Positions 1-7,427 of a stretch of DNA of 26,303 nucleotides are shown in pieces. The stretch is from assembly GCA_031361295.1 (NCBI GenBank), contig JANMCN010000250.1, positions 1 through 26,303 of the forward strand, read 5' to 3'. A program made the translations under genes and the position numbers. Each line of letters begins with the position of its first letter. The first letter of the stretch is position 1. The stretch comes from JALZOC01 sp031361295. GTDB taxonomy: Bacteria > Acidobacteriota > Vicinamibacteria > Vicinamibacterales > 2-12-FULL-66-21. The notes beneath the pieces were generated by a model. It made no database searches, was not told the origin of the DNA, and saw only the letters and a list, made by a program, of their open reading frames with translations.

Positions 1-1579
1 CGACCTGCCCCGCGTCGCGACCCACCACGGTTTCTATCACGACTCCCTTCGCGTCCGCCGCGGGCCGGACTGTCGCGATCGAGTCCTCGAGAATACGGAC
101 GAGATCCACGGTGTCGACGTTCAGACGGATCTTCCCGGACATGACGCGCGACACGTCGAGTACGTCTTCAACCATCTGCGTGAGCGCACTGGCGTTCCGC
201 TCGACGATCTCGAGGGCCCGCGCCTGGCGCGCCGGATCGATCACGCCGGTCCGCAGCATCCGTGCGTAGCCCAGGATGGCGTTCAGGGGCGTCCGCAACT
301 CGTGGGAGAGCGTGGCGAGAAATTCGTCCTTGAGGCGATTGGCGGCGACCGCCTCGGCCCGCGCGGACTGCTCGCGATTGAGCAGCTCGGCGCGCTCGGC
401 CTCGAGCAGCTTGCGCGCCGTGATGTCGAGCGTCACGCCGCGCATCCCCACCGGTCGGCTCTCCCCGTCCATGATCACGTTGGAGTGCGCTTCGACCCAC
501 ACCACCTGCCCATCGCGGTGCACCCACCGGAACTCGCTGCGACCGGGCACGCCGTTCGCGAAAATGGCGCTGGCCTCGCGCGCCGCGCGTTCGCGGTCCG
601 CCGGGTGCACGATGCTCAGCCAGAAGTTCGGCGTGGATGTCCAGTCCGCAGGGTCATAGCCGAGCATGGTCTTGACGTAATCGCTGACGAAGTCGATGCG
701 CTGGGAGGCGGCGTCCGGCTCGCCCCAGGCTTCGTAGACGACACCCGGGACGTTGGCGACGACCTCGGCGAGCCGCTGGCGGGCGGCAGAGACCGCCTCG
801 GCTGCCTGTACGAGGCGCATCGAGGCGTTGCGCGAGTCGGTGACGTCGGTGTTGACCACGACGGCCCCCACGACGGCGTCGCCGGCCCGAATGGGAGCGC
901 CGGAGCTGCGCAGGACGCGCTCCTCGCCCGTGTCCAGCCTCCGCGCCGTGACGATGTCGACCGCCACTTCGCCGCGGAGCGCGCGGGTGAACTGCAGATC
1001 CTCCGGCGCGAGCGGCATGCCGGTCTCGGCGGACCGGATCGCGAGCTTGTCCGCCAGTGTCGAGACATCCGAGTCCAGGTCCCGGAGCGACTTCGCGCCG
1101 AGCATGCGCAACCCTGCCGCGTTCACCTTCGTGATCCGGCGATCGGTGCCGACGTAGACGCCGTCGGGGATAGCCTCGAAGATCGCGTCGAGCTCCAGCG
1201 CGTGAGCGCGGGCCACGTCCGCGGCCTCACGGGCCGCCATCTCGGATCGGCGCGCGGATTCGACCAGGGCGACGAGGGCGGCGCCCACGCCGACGAACAG
1301 CACGATCGAGAACCTGTCCGCGGCGTTCGCGATGATGAAGGTGTGCGTCGGAGCGAGGAAGAAGAACATCGCGGAGGCGGCGGCGAGACCCGTGGCCATG
1401 AGTCCAGGCCCGAAGCCCGCGATGCGCGCAGCGAGGATGATCGCGGGGAAGAAATGGAGGTAGGGAGCGGACAAGCCGAGCCAGGGCTGGAGGCACAACC
1501 GGATCACGAGGAAGAGCCCCATGATGAGCACGGCGGCTGCGTACCGGCTGAGTGACGAGGACGTGGAGTTGACCAGCAC
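1..1579 (-). CDS. Membrane sensor histidine kinase (DUF4118-like, two PAS), 3' end cut by window edge
   Basis: This frame stays open to the left edge, so the C-terminal ATPase domain is missing. From the GTG at 1579, residues about 12-106 hold four hydrophobic segments like the DUF4118/KdpD membrane sensor. A first PAS domain follows at about 128-247 and a second, PAS_3-like, at about 270-389, ending in the typical GVTLDITARK exit motif. A HisKA domain carries the H-box SHELRTPLNAILGYARML, with phosphoacceptor His426. By family, the protein autophosphorylates on this His in response to a small-molecule, redox or light cue and passes the phosphate to a receiver. Its partner is unknown; the single-domain receiver at 15508-15936 is too far away to assume a pair. 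An in-frame GTG at 1687 would add 36 residues, and neither start has a strong ribosome site. It is divergent from the BON gene. The kinase call is secure; the ligand is not known. Confidence 0.93.
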   Translation of the reverse strand, partial: MLVNSTSSSLSRYAAAVLIMGLFLVIRLCLQPWLGLSAPYLHFFPAIILAARIAGFGPGLMATGLAAASAMFFFLAPTHTFIIANAADRFSIVLFVGVGAALVALVESARRSEMAAREAADVARAHALELDAIFEAIPDGVYVGTDRRITKVNAAGLRMLGAKSLRDLDSDVSTLADKLAIRSAETGMPLAPEDLQFTRALRGEVAVDIVTARRLDTGEERVLRSSGAPIRAGDAVVGAVVVNTDVTDSRNASMRLVQAAEAVSAARQRLAEVVANVPGVVYEAWGEPDAASQRIDFVSDYVKTMLGYDPADWTSTPNFWLSIVHPADRERAAREASAIFANGVPGRSEFRWVHRDGQVVWVEAHSNVIMDGESRPVGMRGVTLDITARKLLEAERAELLNREQSARAEAVAANRLKDEFLATLSHELRTPLNAILGYARMLRTGVIDPARQARALEIVERNASALTQMVEDVLDVSRVMSGKIRLNVDTVDLVRILEDSIATVRPAADAKGVVIETVVGRDAGQV

Positions 1580-1753
1580 GCTAGCGAGCGGCCCTGGAAT
1601 CGCGACAATCGTGAACGCCCGCGACCGATGCGCGGGCGCACGCCGGCCGCCGGCGTGCCGCTGACGAACTCCAGGCGGTGCCGACACCGGCTCGCGAACG
1701 CACGCATAAGTATATGTCTTGACGCCCTCGAACCCGTGGATGACGATGTCGGC

Positions 1754-2068
1754 ATGAAACCGAACCGTACGACCTGGATACGCGCCGCCATGGCGGCCGT
1801 GCTGGTCTCGGGCACCATCGCTTGCGCGGCCTCGCGAGCGACGCCGCGCGCGGCGGCGCCGGACGATCAGACGCTCAAGACACGCGTCGAGACCTCGCTG
1901 ATGAACGCCGCGGGGGTGCACGCCAACGAGGTGACGACCGAGGTGACCGAGGCCGTCGCCACGCTGACGGGTACCGTCCACAGCCAGGCCGAGGCGGATG
2001 CCGCCGTGGCGGCGGCCCGGCGCGTGGACGGCGTCAAGGACGTGCGCTCCAACCTGCGCATCCAGTAG
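1754..2068 (+). CDS. BON-domain lipoprotein
   Basis: The product has 104 residues. The N-terminus has two basic residues, a hydrophobic stretch and Cys24 after GTIA, a slightly off-consensus lipobox that suggests a small lipoprotein. Residues about 40-104 form one BON domain, with TLKTRVETSL at its start, the central VATLTGTVHSQAEADAAVAAA and the closing GVKDVRSNLRI. BON domains (OsmY family) are thought to bind phospholipid surfaces and often answer osmotic or envelope stress. The ATG at 1754 is preferred over an in-frame ATG at 1628, because only the shorter form begins with a signal peptide. It lies about 95 bases upstream of pntAB on the same strand and may or may not be co-transcribed. 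The domain call is firm; the cellular role is inferred. Confidence 0.85.
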   Translation: MKPNRTTWIRAAMAAVLVSGTIACAASRATPRAAAPDDQTLKTRVETSLMNAAGVHANEVTTEVTEAVATLTGTVHSQAEADAAVAAARRVDGVKDVRSNLRIQ

Positions 2069-2148
2069 CAGGCGCGGTGGCGCGTCCCGTCCGCGGGCGA
2101 GGGCCTTGCGCAGCCAGAGGTCCGGACGGTACACTCGCGCGACTCTTC

Positions 2149-2154
2149 AGGAGG
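2149..2154 (+). promoter_or_regulatory. Ribosome binding site of pntAB
   Basis: A perfect AGGAGG lies 8 bases before the GTG at 2163. It decides the start of the short PntAB protein; the longer upstream reading in this frame has no membrane-protein character. Confidence 0.8.
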
Positions 2155-2162
2155 ATCGTGCC

Positions 2163-2459
2163 GTGCCTGTCCTTGACTTGTGGTCGATGGCGTTCGTGTT
2201 CCTGCTCGCCACGTTCGTGGGGTTCCAAGTCATTCAGAACGTGTCGCGGCTGCTCCACACGCCGCTCATGTCGCTGACCAACGCCATCTCGGCGATCGCG
2301 GTCGTCGGCTCGATCATCATTGCGGGTGAGCAGAAGAGCACGTTCAGCACCATTCTCGGCACCATCGCGGTCGCGGCCTCCATCACCAACATTGTCAGCG
2401 GGTTCCTCATCACCGACCGGATGCTGAAGATGTTCCGGGAGCGGAAGCCCCGGTCATGA
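2163..2459 (+). CDS. pntAB: NAD(P) transhydrogenase alpha subunit, membrane part (PntAB / PntA2)
   Basis: The 98-residue protein has three hydrophobic segments (about 7-24, 38-53 and 60-78) and the conserved run TNAISAIAVVGSI, followed by ITNIVSGFLITDRML. This matches the stand-alone membrane domain of split-alpha proton-translocating transhydrogenases. The complex couples hydride transfer between NADH and NADP+ to proton flow across the inner membrane, and this subunit forms part of the proton channel. It starts with GTG after a perfect ribosome site. Its TGA overlaps the ATG of pntB (ATGA), so the two are translationally coupled. The usual upstream gene, pntAA (the soluble NAD(H)-binding domain), is absent here; a BON lipoprotein gene stands in its place. 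Confidence 0.92.
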   Translation: MPVLDLWSMAFVFLLATFVGFQVIQNVSRLLHTPLMSLTNAISAIAVVGSIIIAGEQKSTFSTILGTIAVAASITNIVSGFLITDRMLKMFRERKPRS

Positions 2460-3847
2460 CAGCCGCCGAACACCTCACGCAGGCCAGCTATCTCGCGGCG
2501 GCGGCGCTGTTCATCCTCTCTCTGCGGTGGCTGAGCGCCCCGCGTACCGCGCGACGCGGCGTCCTCGCCGGGGTGGGCGGCATGTCCGCGGCGATCATCG
2601 GGACGCTGCTCCATCCCGACATCGTCAACTACACCTGGATCGCGGTGGCGATTGCCGCCGGGACGGCAATCGGCATCCCGCTCTCCAAGGTGCCGCTGAC
2701 CGCCGTTCCGCAGCGGACCGCGCTGTCGCATGCATTCGGCGGCCTCGCGGCAGGACTCGTCGGCACGGCGAAGTACTTTCTCTGGCTGCAGGAGGGCGAG
2801 CTGACGACCTTCCGGATGGCGGCGATCGGGATCGAAGTGATTCTGGGGTGCCTGACGTTCACCGGCAGCCTGATGGCGGCTGGCAAGCTGCAGGAGATCG
2901 TGCCGACGCGGCCGATGACCTACCGCGGACAGAATTTCGTCAACCTCGCCCTTCTCGCGATCGCGGCCGGCGCCGCCCTGCTGCTGCTCTTCCGGCCCGG
3001 CGCCTGGCAGCTGTTCCCGCTCATCGTCGTGCTCTCGCTGGCGTTCGGCGTGCTGATGATCATGCCGATCGGCGGGGCGGACATGCCAACCGTCATCTCG
3101 CTGCTGAATGCGTACGCGGGCCTGGCGGCCGTGGCGATGGGATTCGCGCTCGAGAACAAGGTGCTCATCACCGCCGGTGCACTCGACGGGTCGTCGGGCC
3201 TCATCCTGTCGGTGATCATGTGCCGGGCGATGAATCGATCGTTCACGAACGTGCTCTTCGGGGCCTTCGGCCAGGTCCAGTCGGGTCCGGCGGGCGCCGA
3301 AGCGAAGAGCGTCAAGAGCGGGACCCCACGGGACGCGGCCGACCTGCTCGAGAATGCCGCGCGGGTGGTCATCGTGCCCGGGTACGGGATGGCGGTGGCC
3401 CAGGCGCAGCACCGGGTCCGGGAGATCTACGACCAGCTCACGAAGCGCGGCATCGACGTGAAGTTTGCCATCCACCCGGTTGCGGGCCGGATGCCCGGCC
3501 ACATGAACGTGCTGCTCGCCGAAGCCGAAGTGCCGTACGACGCGCTCATCGAAATGGACGAAATCAACCGCGACCTGCCGCAGACCGATGTCGTGCTCGT
3601 CGTCGGTGCGAACGACGTCGTCAACCCGGCCGCGCGGCACGACACGAAGAGTCCGATCTACGGCATGCCGATCATCGACGCGGATCGCGCAAAGTTCGTG
3701 ATCGCCAACAAGCGGTCGATGAACCCGGGCTTCGCCGGCATCGAGAACGAGCTCTACTCGGCCGACAACACCCTGATGCTGTTCGGCGACGCGAAGGCCG
3801 TCCTCGGCGAAGTCGTCAAGGCGCTCGCCGGGGACGCGACCCACTAG
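2456..3847 (+). CDS. pntB: NAD(P) transhydrogenase subunit beta
   Basis: The 463 residues match the normal length of PntB. The N-terminal half (to about 270) is a bundle of hydrophobic helices with the conserved GGADMPTVISLLNAYAGLA segment. The C-terminal third is the NADP(H)-binding domain III: the VPGYGMAVAQAQ dinucleotide-fold turn near residue 307, then HPVAGRMPGHMNVLLAEA, VVGANDVVNPAA and ANKRSMNPGFAGIEN. It completes the membrane proton path and binds NADP(H) on the cytoplasmic side, supplying NADPH at the expense of proton-motive force. The ATG overlaps the pntAB stop. The dedA start follows 31 bases after the stop, so read-through into dedA is plausible. All key motifs look intact. 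Confidence 0.97.
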   Translation: MTAAEHLTQASYLAAAALFILSLRWLSAPRTARRGVLAGVGGMSAAIIGTLLHPDIVNYTWIAVAIAAGTAIGIPLSKVPLTAVPQRTALSHAFGGLAAGLVGTAKYFLWLQEGELTTFRMAAIGIEVILGCLTFTGSLMAAGKLQEIVPTRPMTYRGQNFVNLALLAIAAGAALLLLFRPGAWQLFPLIVVLSLAFGVLMIMPIGGADMPTVISLLNAYAGLAAVAMGFALENKVLITAGALDGSSGLILSVIMCRAMNRSFTNVLFGAFGQVQSGPAGAEAKSVKSGTPRDAADLLENAARVVIVPGYGMAVAQAQHRVREIYDQLTKRGIDVKFAIHPVAGRMPGHMNVLLAEAEVPYDALIEMDEINRDLPQTDVVLVVGANDVVNPAARHDTKSPIYGMPIIDADRAKFVIANKRSMNPGFAGIENELYSADNTLMLFGDAKAVLGEVVKALAGDATH

Positions 3848-3878
3848 CCGGCCGCCCGTTGCGCGGCTGAAGGACTCC

Positions 3879-4532
3879 ATGCAGGGCCTGATCGATCTCT
3901 TCCTTCACTTCGACGTCCACCTTGCCGAGTTCGTGGGTCGTTACGGCACGCTCGTGTATGGTCTGCTGTTCGCGATCGTGTTCGCCGAGACCGGGCTCGT
4001 CGTGGCGCCGTTCCTCCCGGGCGATTCGCTCCTGTTTGCCGCCGGCGCGCTGGCGGCCAGGGGCCAGCTGGATGTGTCGCTGGTCCTGCTGCTGCTCGCG
4101 GGGGCGGCGATCCTCGGCAACACCGTCAACTACAGCATCGGCCGGATGGTCGGGCCGCGCGTCTTCCGGGCCAACCCGTCGGCGAGCGGGATGCACCGGC
4201 TGATCAACCGCGACTACCTGGACCGAGCACACGCGTTCTTCGAGCGCCATGGGGGCAAGGCGATCGTCCTCACGCGGTTCGTGCCGATCATCAGGACGTT
4301 CGTCCCGTTCGTGGCGGGGGCCGGGGCGATGCGATACCCGGCCTTTGCGTTGTACAACGCGGCCGGCGGCATCCTGTGGGTGGGCGTGTGCGTGGGAGCC
4401 GGCTACCTGTTCGGCAACGTGCCGGTCATCAAGAACAACTTCAGCCTGGTGGCCCTGGGGATCGTGGCGGTGTCCGTGCTCCCAATGATCCTGGAGTGGC
4501 TGAAGCACAAGAAAAACGGGCACCGGGATTAA
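3879..4532 (+). CDS. DedA-family membrane protein
   Basis: The 217-residue protein has several hydrophobic segments and the two DedA signature regions. The first is FAETGLVVAPFLPGDSLLF with acidic Glu37 and Asp49. The second is TRFVPIIRTFVPFVAGAGAM with Arg133 and Arg139. These match the acidic pair and arginine pair known to be needed in E. coli YqjA-type proteins. DedA proteins act in the inner membrane; some members recycle undecaprenyl phosphate and others affect envelope homeostasis, and which applies here cannot be told from sequence. An AAGGA stands 4 bases before the ATG. The gene follows pntB closely and may belong to the same transcript. The C-terminus is basic (KHKKNGHRD). Confidence 0.92.
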   Translation: MQGLIDLFLHFDVHLAEFVGRYGTLVYGLLFAIVFAETGLVVAPFLPGDSLLFAAGALAARGQLDVSLVLLLLAGAAILGNTVNYSIGRMVGPRVFRANPSASGMHRLINRDYLDRAHAFFERHGGKAIVLTRFVPIIRTFVPFVAGAGAMRYPAFALYNAAGGILWVGVCVGAGYLFGNVPVIKNNFSLVALGIVAVSVLPMILEWLKHKKNGHRD

Positions 4533-4544
4533 CCGCTGCCCCAT

Positions 4545-4581
4545 AAAAAAAGAAGGGCAGCGGGGATAACCGCTGCCCTTC
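4545..4581 (-). terminator. Intrinsic terminator of the cold-shock gene
   Basis: A perfect 12-bp inverted repeat (4552-4563 with 4570-4581, 6-base loop) is followed on the minus strand by seven T. It lies 43 bases past the csp stop. The plus side has no T-run after the stem, so termination of dedA here is less certain. Confidence 0.85.
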
Positions 4582-4623
4582 CGATCAGGCGACCGTCCGC
4601 TCTATGCCGACAGCCGCTGAATA

Positions 4624-4830
4624 TTACGCGAGGCGGACGTTCTCGGCGCGAGGACCCTTGGGGCCCTGGCCCTTCTCGAACGTCACAGCCTGGCCTTCGC
4701 GCAGGCTGTCGAACTGGCAGCCGTTGCAGGCTGACTGGTGGAAGAAGTACTCGTTGCCGTCGCCAGCCGCTACAAAGCCGAAGCCTTTTTCGCTCACCAG
4801 CCGCTTGATCGTGCCGTTCATGGGTGCCAT
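4624..4830 (-). CDS. Cold-shock domain protein (CspA family)
   Basis: The 68-residue product is a single cold-shock domain, the usual length. RNP1 is KGFGFV (15-20) and RNP2 is the YFFHQSA segment (28-34); the C-terminal half keeps SLREGQAVTFE and GPKGPRAENV. The family binds single-stranded RNA and DNA and melts mRNA structure. Residues 35-38 read CNGC, a CxxC pair in the loop after RNP2 where I would not expect paired cysteines. TCTCCT on the plus strand (AGGAGA on the coding strand) lies 7 bases from the ATG; a second ATG at codon 4 is possible. The gene has its own strong terminator and a leader of up to about 185 bases containing a stable hairpin, which fits leader-based control as in known csp genes. 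Confidence 0.95.
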   Translation of the reverse strand: MAPMNGTIKRLVSEKGFGFVAAGDGNEYFFHQSACNGCQFDSLREGQAVTFEKGQGPKGPRAENVRLA

Positions 4831-4868
4831 CTGAGAATCTCCTAGTGCGAGTGTCGGTTCGCCTGCCG

Positions 4869-4887
4869 CGCGCGGAGCATCCGCGCG
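4869..4887 (-). promoter_or_regulatory. Hairpin in the csp leader
   Basis: An 8-bp perfect stem (CGCGCGGA with TCCGCGCG, 3-base loop) lies about 25 bases upstream of the csp ribosome site. It could take part in structure-dependent control of csp translation. No T-run follows, so it is not an intrinsic terminator. Confidence 0.4.
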
Positions 4888-5021
4888 TCTTACATGTGGT
4901 GGGCCCCCCGCATTTTCGGCAGGACCCGACCGTTTACCCGGGGTAACGCAGCTTTGGTGAGGTCTGGATCAGTTACCCGGTTGAGGTCGGGTCGACGACA
5001 GTCTCAGAAAGCAGAATCGTT

Positions 5022-5049
5022 ATCATACCACGAACAGGGCGAGGTGGAA
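5022..5049 (-). promoter_or_regulatory. Possible csp promoter
   Basis: On the minus strand TATGAT (5022-5027) matches the -10 box at 5 of 6 positions. The -35 candidate TTCCAC (5044-5049), 16 bases away, is poor. If real, transcription would start near 5015 and give a leader of about 185 bases. Confidence 0.3.
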
Positions 5050-5068
5050 AATATCCTCTTCGGCCCCC

Positions 5069-5905
5069 TCACCCCGAGGACGCCGCCGCCCGTCGCTGCC
5101 TGACGACTTCGTACAACACGACCGAGGTGGCGACGCTCACGTTGAGCGAGGCCGCTGAGCCGGACATCGGTATCCTGACCAGCGCGTCGCAGCGCTCGCG
5201 ATACGCCCGGCTCAGACCCGGCCGTTCGCTCCCGGTCACGACGATCGTCGGACCCCGGAAGTCGTGCGACCACACATCTCGATCGGCGTCGGTTTCCGCT
5301 CCGACGAGCGTGCAGCTCCCGAGCGCGTTTCGCACGGACGCCGCCCAGGCCAGCACCTCGTCCGCCGACGCGACCCGCACGACGGGCATGGCGAAGAGCG
5401 CCCCGCGGCTCGCGGTGATCGTCGCCTGGTCATACAGGTCCACCCCGTGGCCGCTGATGATGACGCCCTGGACGCCAAAGGCCTCGCACGAACGGATGAA
5501 GGTCCCGAGATTCCCGCAATTGGAGGGCCGGTCGAACGCGGCAGCCAGCAAGCCCGGGCGCACCGGTATCCTCGCCAGGTCGTCGGGGCGGGTCCGGAAC
5601 ACGGCCAGCAGCTCAGACGCCTCGGACTTGCCGCTGAGATTCTCGAGAAGCTCAGGGGCGATCTCATAACGGGTGGCGGCGGCCGCGCCGTCGATGACGC
5701 CTGTCGCCCACGCCGAGAGGCGCCCGTCGGACTGGTAAATCAGCGCATCGCATTCCCAGCCGTTCGAACACGCGCTCGTGATTGGTTCCACGCCTTCGAC
5801 GATGAAGGTGCCGGTCCTGTGGCGACGGCTCCGACTCGTTCTCAAGCCTCGGAGAGATTGAAACGTGCTGTTGTCACGACCGATTCTGACGACTCGTTGA
5901 GACAT
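5069..5905 (-). CDS. TrmH/SpoU family RNA 2'-O-methyltransferase
   Basis: The 278-residue protein has an N-terminal substrate-binding region (about 15-105) with TFIVEGVEPITSA, followed by a SPOUT catalytic domain. Motif 1 is RPSNCGNLGTFIRSCEAFG with Asn129 and Arg138. Motif 2 is VVTGSERPGLS near 223-232, and motif 3 is IPMSGSAASLNVSVATS near 245-260, forming the knotted AdoMet site. By family it methylates a ribose 2'-OH in rRNA or tRNA; the target nucleotide cannot be read from sequence. The ATG at 5905 is chosen over an upstream start at 5956, which would add a basic, low-information tail. It is divergent from the antiporter gene and lies upstream of csp on the same strand, about 240 bases away, so csp probably has its own promoter. 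Confidence 0.9.
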   Translation of the reverse strand: MSQRVVRIGRDNSTFQSLRGLRTSRSRRHRTGTFIVEGVEPITSACSNGWECDALIYQSDGRLSAWATGVIDGAAAATRYEIAPELLENLSGKSEASELLAVFRTRPDDLARIPVRPGLLAAAFDRPSNCGNLGTFIRSCEAFGVQGVIISGHGVDLYDQATITASRGALFAMPVVRVASADEVLAWAASVRNALGSCTLVGAETDADRDVWSHDFRGPTIVVTGSERPGLSRAYRERCDALVRIPMSGSAASLNVSVATSVVLYEVVRQRRAAASSG

Positions 5906-6074
5906 GTCTGATCCGACATCGTTCGCGGCCCTGCGTCGACGGGCCGCCGCCTGCAATCGTGCCCGCGTGATCCGCGGGCGCGTGACCGCACGTAGAGTGC
6001 CACCGTTCCCGCGTCTCTCCCGACTTTATTCACGGGCGCCATTCGCGTGCGGGAGATCTCGACTTCCCGGCCGA

Positions 6075-6080
6075 TATAAT
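6075..6080 (+). promoter_or_regulatory. TATAAT -10 box just before the antiporter start
   Basis: A perfect TATAAT ends 6 bases before the ATG at 6087, so a transcript from it would begin at or next to the start codon. No Shine-Dalgarno sequence is visible and no good -35 box was found. Confidence 0.4.
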
Positions 6081-6086
6081 CAGCAG

Positions 6087-7184
6087 ATGCCCTCGCCCCC
6101 GACGCAGCTGCTGCGGATGCTGACCGCCAGCTGGTTGAACGTCCTGCTGCTCGCGGCCCCGCTCAGCCTCGCGCTCCGCTGGCACTCCGGCATCTCGGTG
6201 TGGGTGTTCGTGCTCGCCGCCCTGTCCCTCATACCGGCGGCGGGGTTGATCGGCACGGCGACCGAACACCTCGCCCGGCGCTCGGGCCCTACGCTCGGGG
6301 GCTTTCTCAACGCGACATTTGGCAATGCGGCGGAGCTCATCATCGCAATCGCCGCCCTGCAGGCGGGCCACACGGAAGTGGTCAAGGCCTCAATCACGGG
6401 CAGCATCATCGGCAACCTGCTGCTGGTGTTCGGGCTCTCGTGCTATCTGGGAGGTCTCAGGCACGGCCGCCAGAAGTTCAACCGCATCGCGGCCGGATCC
6501 ATCACGGTCATGCTGTTCCTGGCCACGGTCGCGCTCGTGATGCCGGCGCTCGTCGCGCTGGTGAGCTTCGGCTCGCTCGAGGCCCATACGGCCGCCATCG
6601 ATCGACTGAGCTTCTGGGCGTCGTTCGTGCTCCTCGGCGTCTACGGGTCTGGCCTCATCTTCGCCTTCAGGGCTCAACGCGATCCGCTGCGGCACAATCC
6701 GGGGACGGAGCATGGTCCGCGTGTGGGCCTGGCCGCCGCACTCGTGCTCCTCGGGTTCGCGACGATTGTCACCGCCGTCGAGGCGGAAGTGCTGATCGAG
6801 GCGCTCGAGCCGGCGCTGTCCGGACTCGGGATGTCGGAGCTCTTCGCCGGCGTGATCATCGTCGCGCTCGTCGGCAACGCGGCCGAACACTACAGCGCGG
6901 TGACCGCGGCCCGCAACGACGAGATGACGCTGGCGCTCGAGATCAGCATCGGGAGCAGCGCACAGATCGCGCTCATGGTCGCCCCCGTGCTGGTGCTGCT
7001 CTCATATGCGCTCGGCTCTCCGATGTCGCTCGTCTTCAACGCATTCGAGATTGCGGCCATCGGGCTGTCCGTCCTGGCGGTCGTTCTCGTGTCGCTCGAC
7101 GGAGAGAGCAACTGGCTCGAGGGTGTCCAGCTTCTCGGCGTGTACATCATCCTGGCGCTCGCCTTCTACATGGTTCCCGACTAG
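6087..7184 (+). CDS. CaX-type calcium(cation)/proton antiporter
   Basis: The 365-residue protein has about eleven hydrophobic segments and the two inverted alpha repeats of the Ca2+/cation antiporter superfamily. Repeat 1 reads GGFLNATFGNAAELIIAI with Glu83; repeat 2 reads IIVALVGNAAEHYSAVTAA with Glu267, followed by SIGSSAQIALMVAP. These acidic residues form the ion-binding centre in VCX1/YfkE-type exchangers, so the protein most likely extrudes Ca2+ in exchange for H+ at the inner membrane. An acidic helix between the halves, as in other CaX proteins, is not obvious. The ATG at 6087 is preferred over the in-frame ATG at 5904, which would add a basic, non-conserved stretch overlapping the divergent methyltransferase gene. 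No ribosome site is visible, only TATAAT directly upstream. Confidence 0.93.
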   Translation: MPSPPTQLLRMLTASWLNVLLLAAPLSLALRWHSGISVWVFVLAALSLIPAAGLIGTATEHLARRSGPTLGGFLNATFGNAAELIIAIAALQAGHTEVVKASITGSIIGNLLLVFGLSCYLGGLRHGRQKFNRIAAGSITVMLFLATVALVMPALVALVSFGSLEAHTAAIDRLSFWASFVLLGVYGSGLIFAFRAQRDPLRHNPGTEHGPRVGLAAALVLLGFATIVTAVEAEVLIEALEPALSGLGMSELFAGVIIVALVGNAAEHYSAVTAARNDEMTLALEISIGSSAQIALMVAPVLVLLSYALGSPMSLVFNAFEIAAIGLSVLAVVLVSLDGESNWLEGVQLLGVYIILALAFYMVPD

Positions 7185-7332
7185 CCGTCTCGTTCGCCCC
7201 TGTCGCGGCCCGGCTGTTAGTCTCGAACGGTGCCTCCGGTGCGTAATCCATGCACCATCACCCCGAAGCTCGTCCGACCATCTCCTCCCAGTCGAGGTGA
7301 ATTTTCCGACGCCAAACGCTGTTGAGATCGAG

Positions 7333-7348
7333 TGGCACCCCCATTGCT
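7333..7348 (+). promoter_or_regulatory. Sigma-54 (RpoN) promoter candidate
   Basis: TGGCAC (7333-7338) and TTGCT (7344-7348) place GG and GC exactly 10 bases apart, as in the -24/-12 consensus TGGCACG-N4-TTGCW; only the seventh base differs. Transcription would start near 7359, giving a leader of about 70 bases to the ATG at 7428. No enhancer-binding protein gene lies in the window. Confidence 0.65.
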
Positions 7349-7427
7349 CAATTGATGGATGACGTTCACAACGAAGCGTTCGCGGAATGCTCCGTTTCCA
7401 TCCACGCCGTGCTCAGAAGGAGCCCTG

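Noticed and set aside
302..1555. Long plus-strand open frame opposite the histidine kinase
   Set aside because: Its translation is Arg/Asp/His-rich with no domain. The minus strand encodes a complete PAS/HisKA kinase in the same place.
1705..1716. AT-rich patch ATAAGTATATGT between the kinase and BON genes as a promoter
   Set aside because: It may be a -10 region for either gene, but no matching -35 box was found on either strand.
2234..3880. 548-codon minus-strand open frame opposite pntAB/pntB
   Set aside because: It is a shadow of GC-rich codons; composition is His/Arg/Asp-rich and no motif is present, while pntB is unambiguous.
6179..6194. TGGCAC in the antiporter gene as a second sigma-54 site
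   Set aside because: It lacks GC at the required 10-base spacing and lies inside a coding region.
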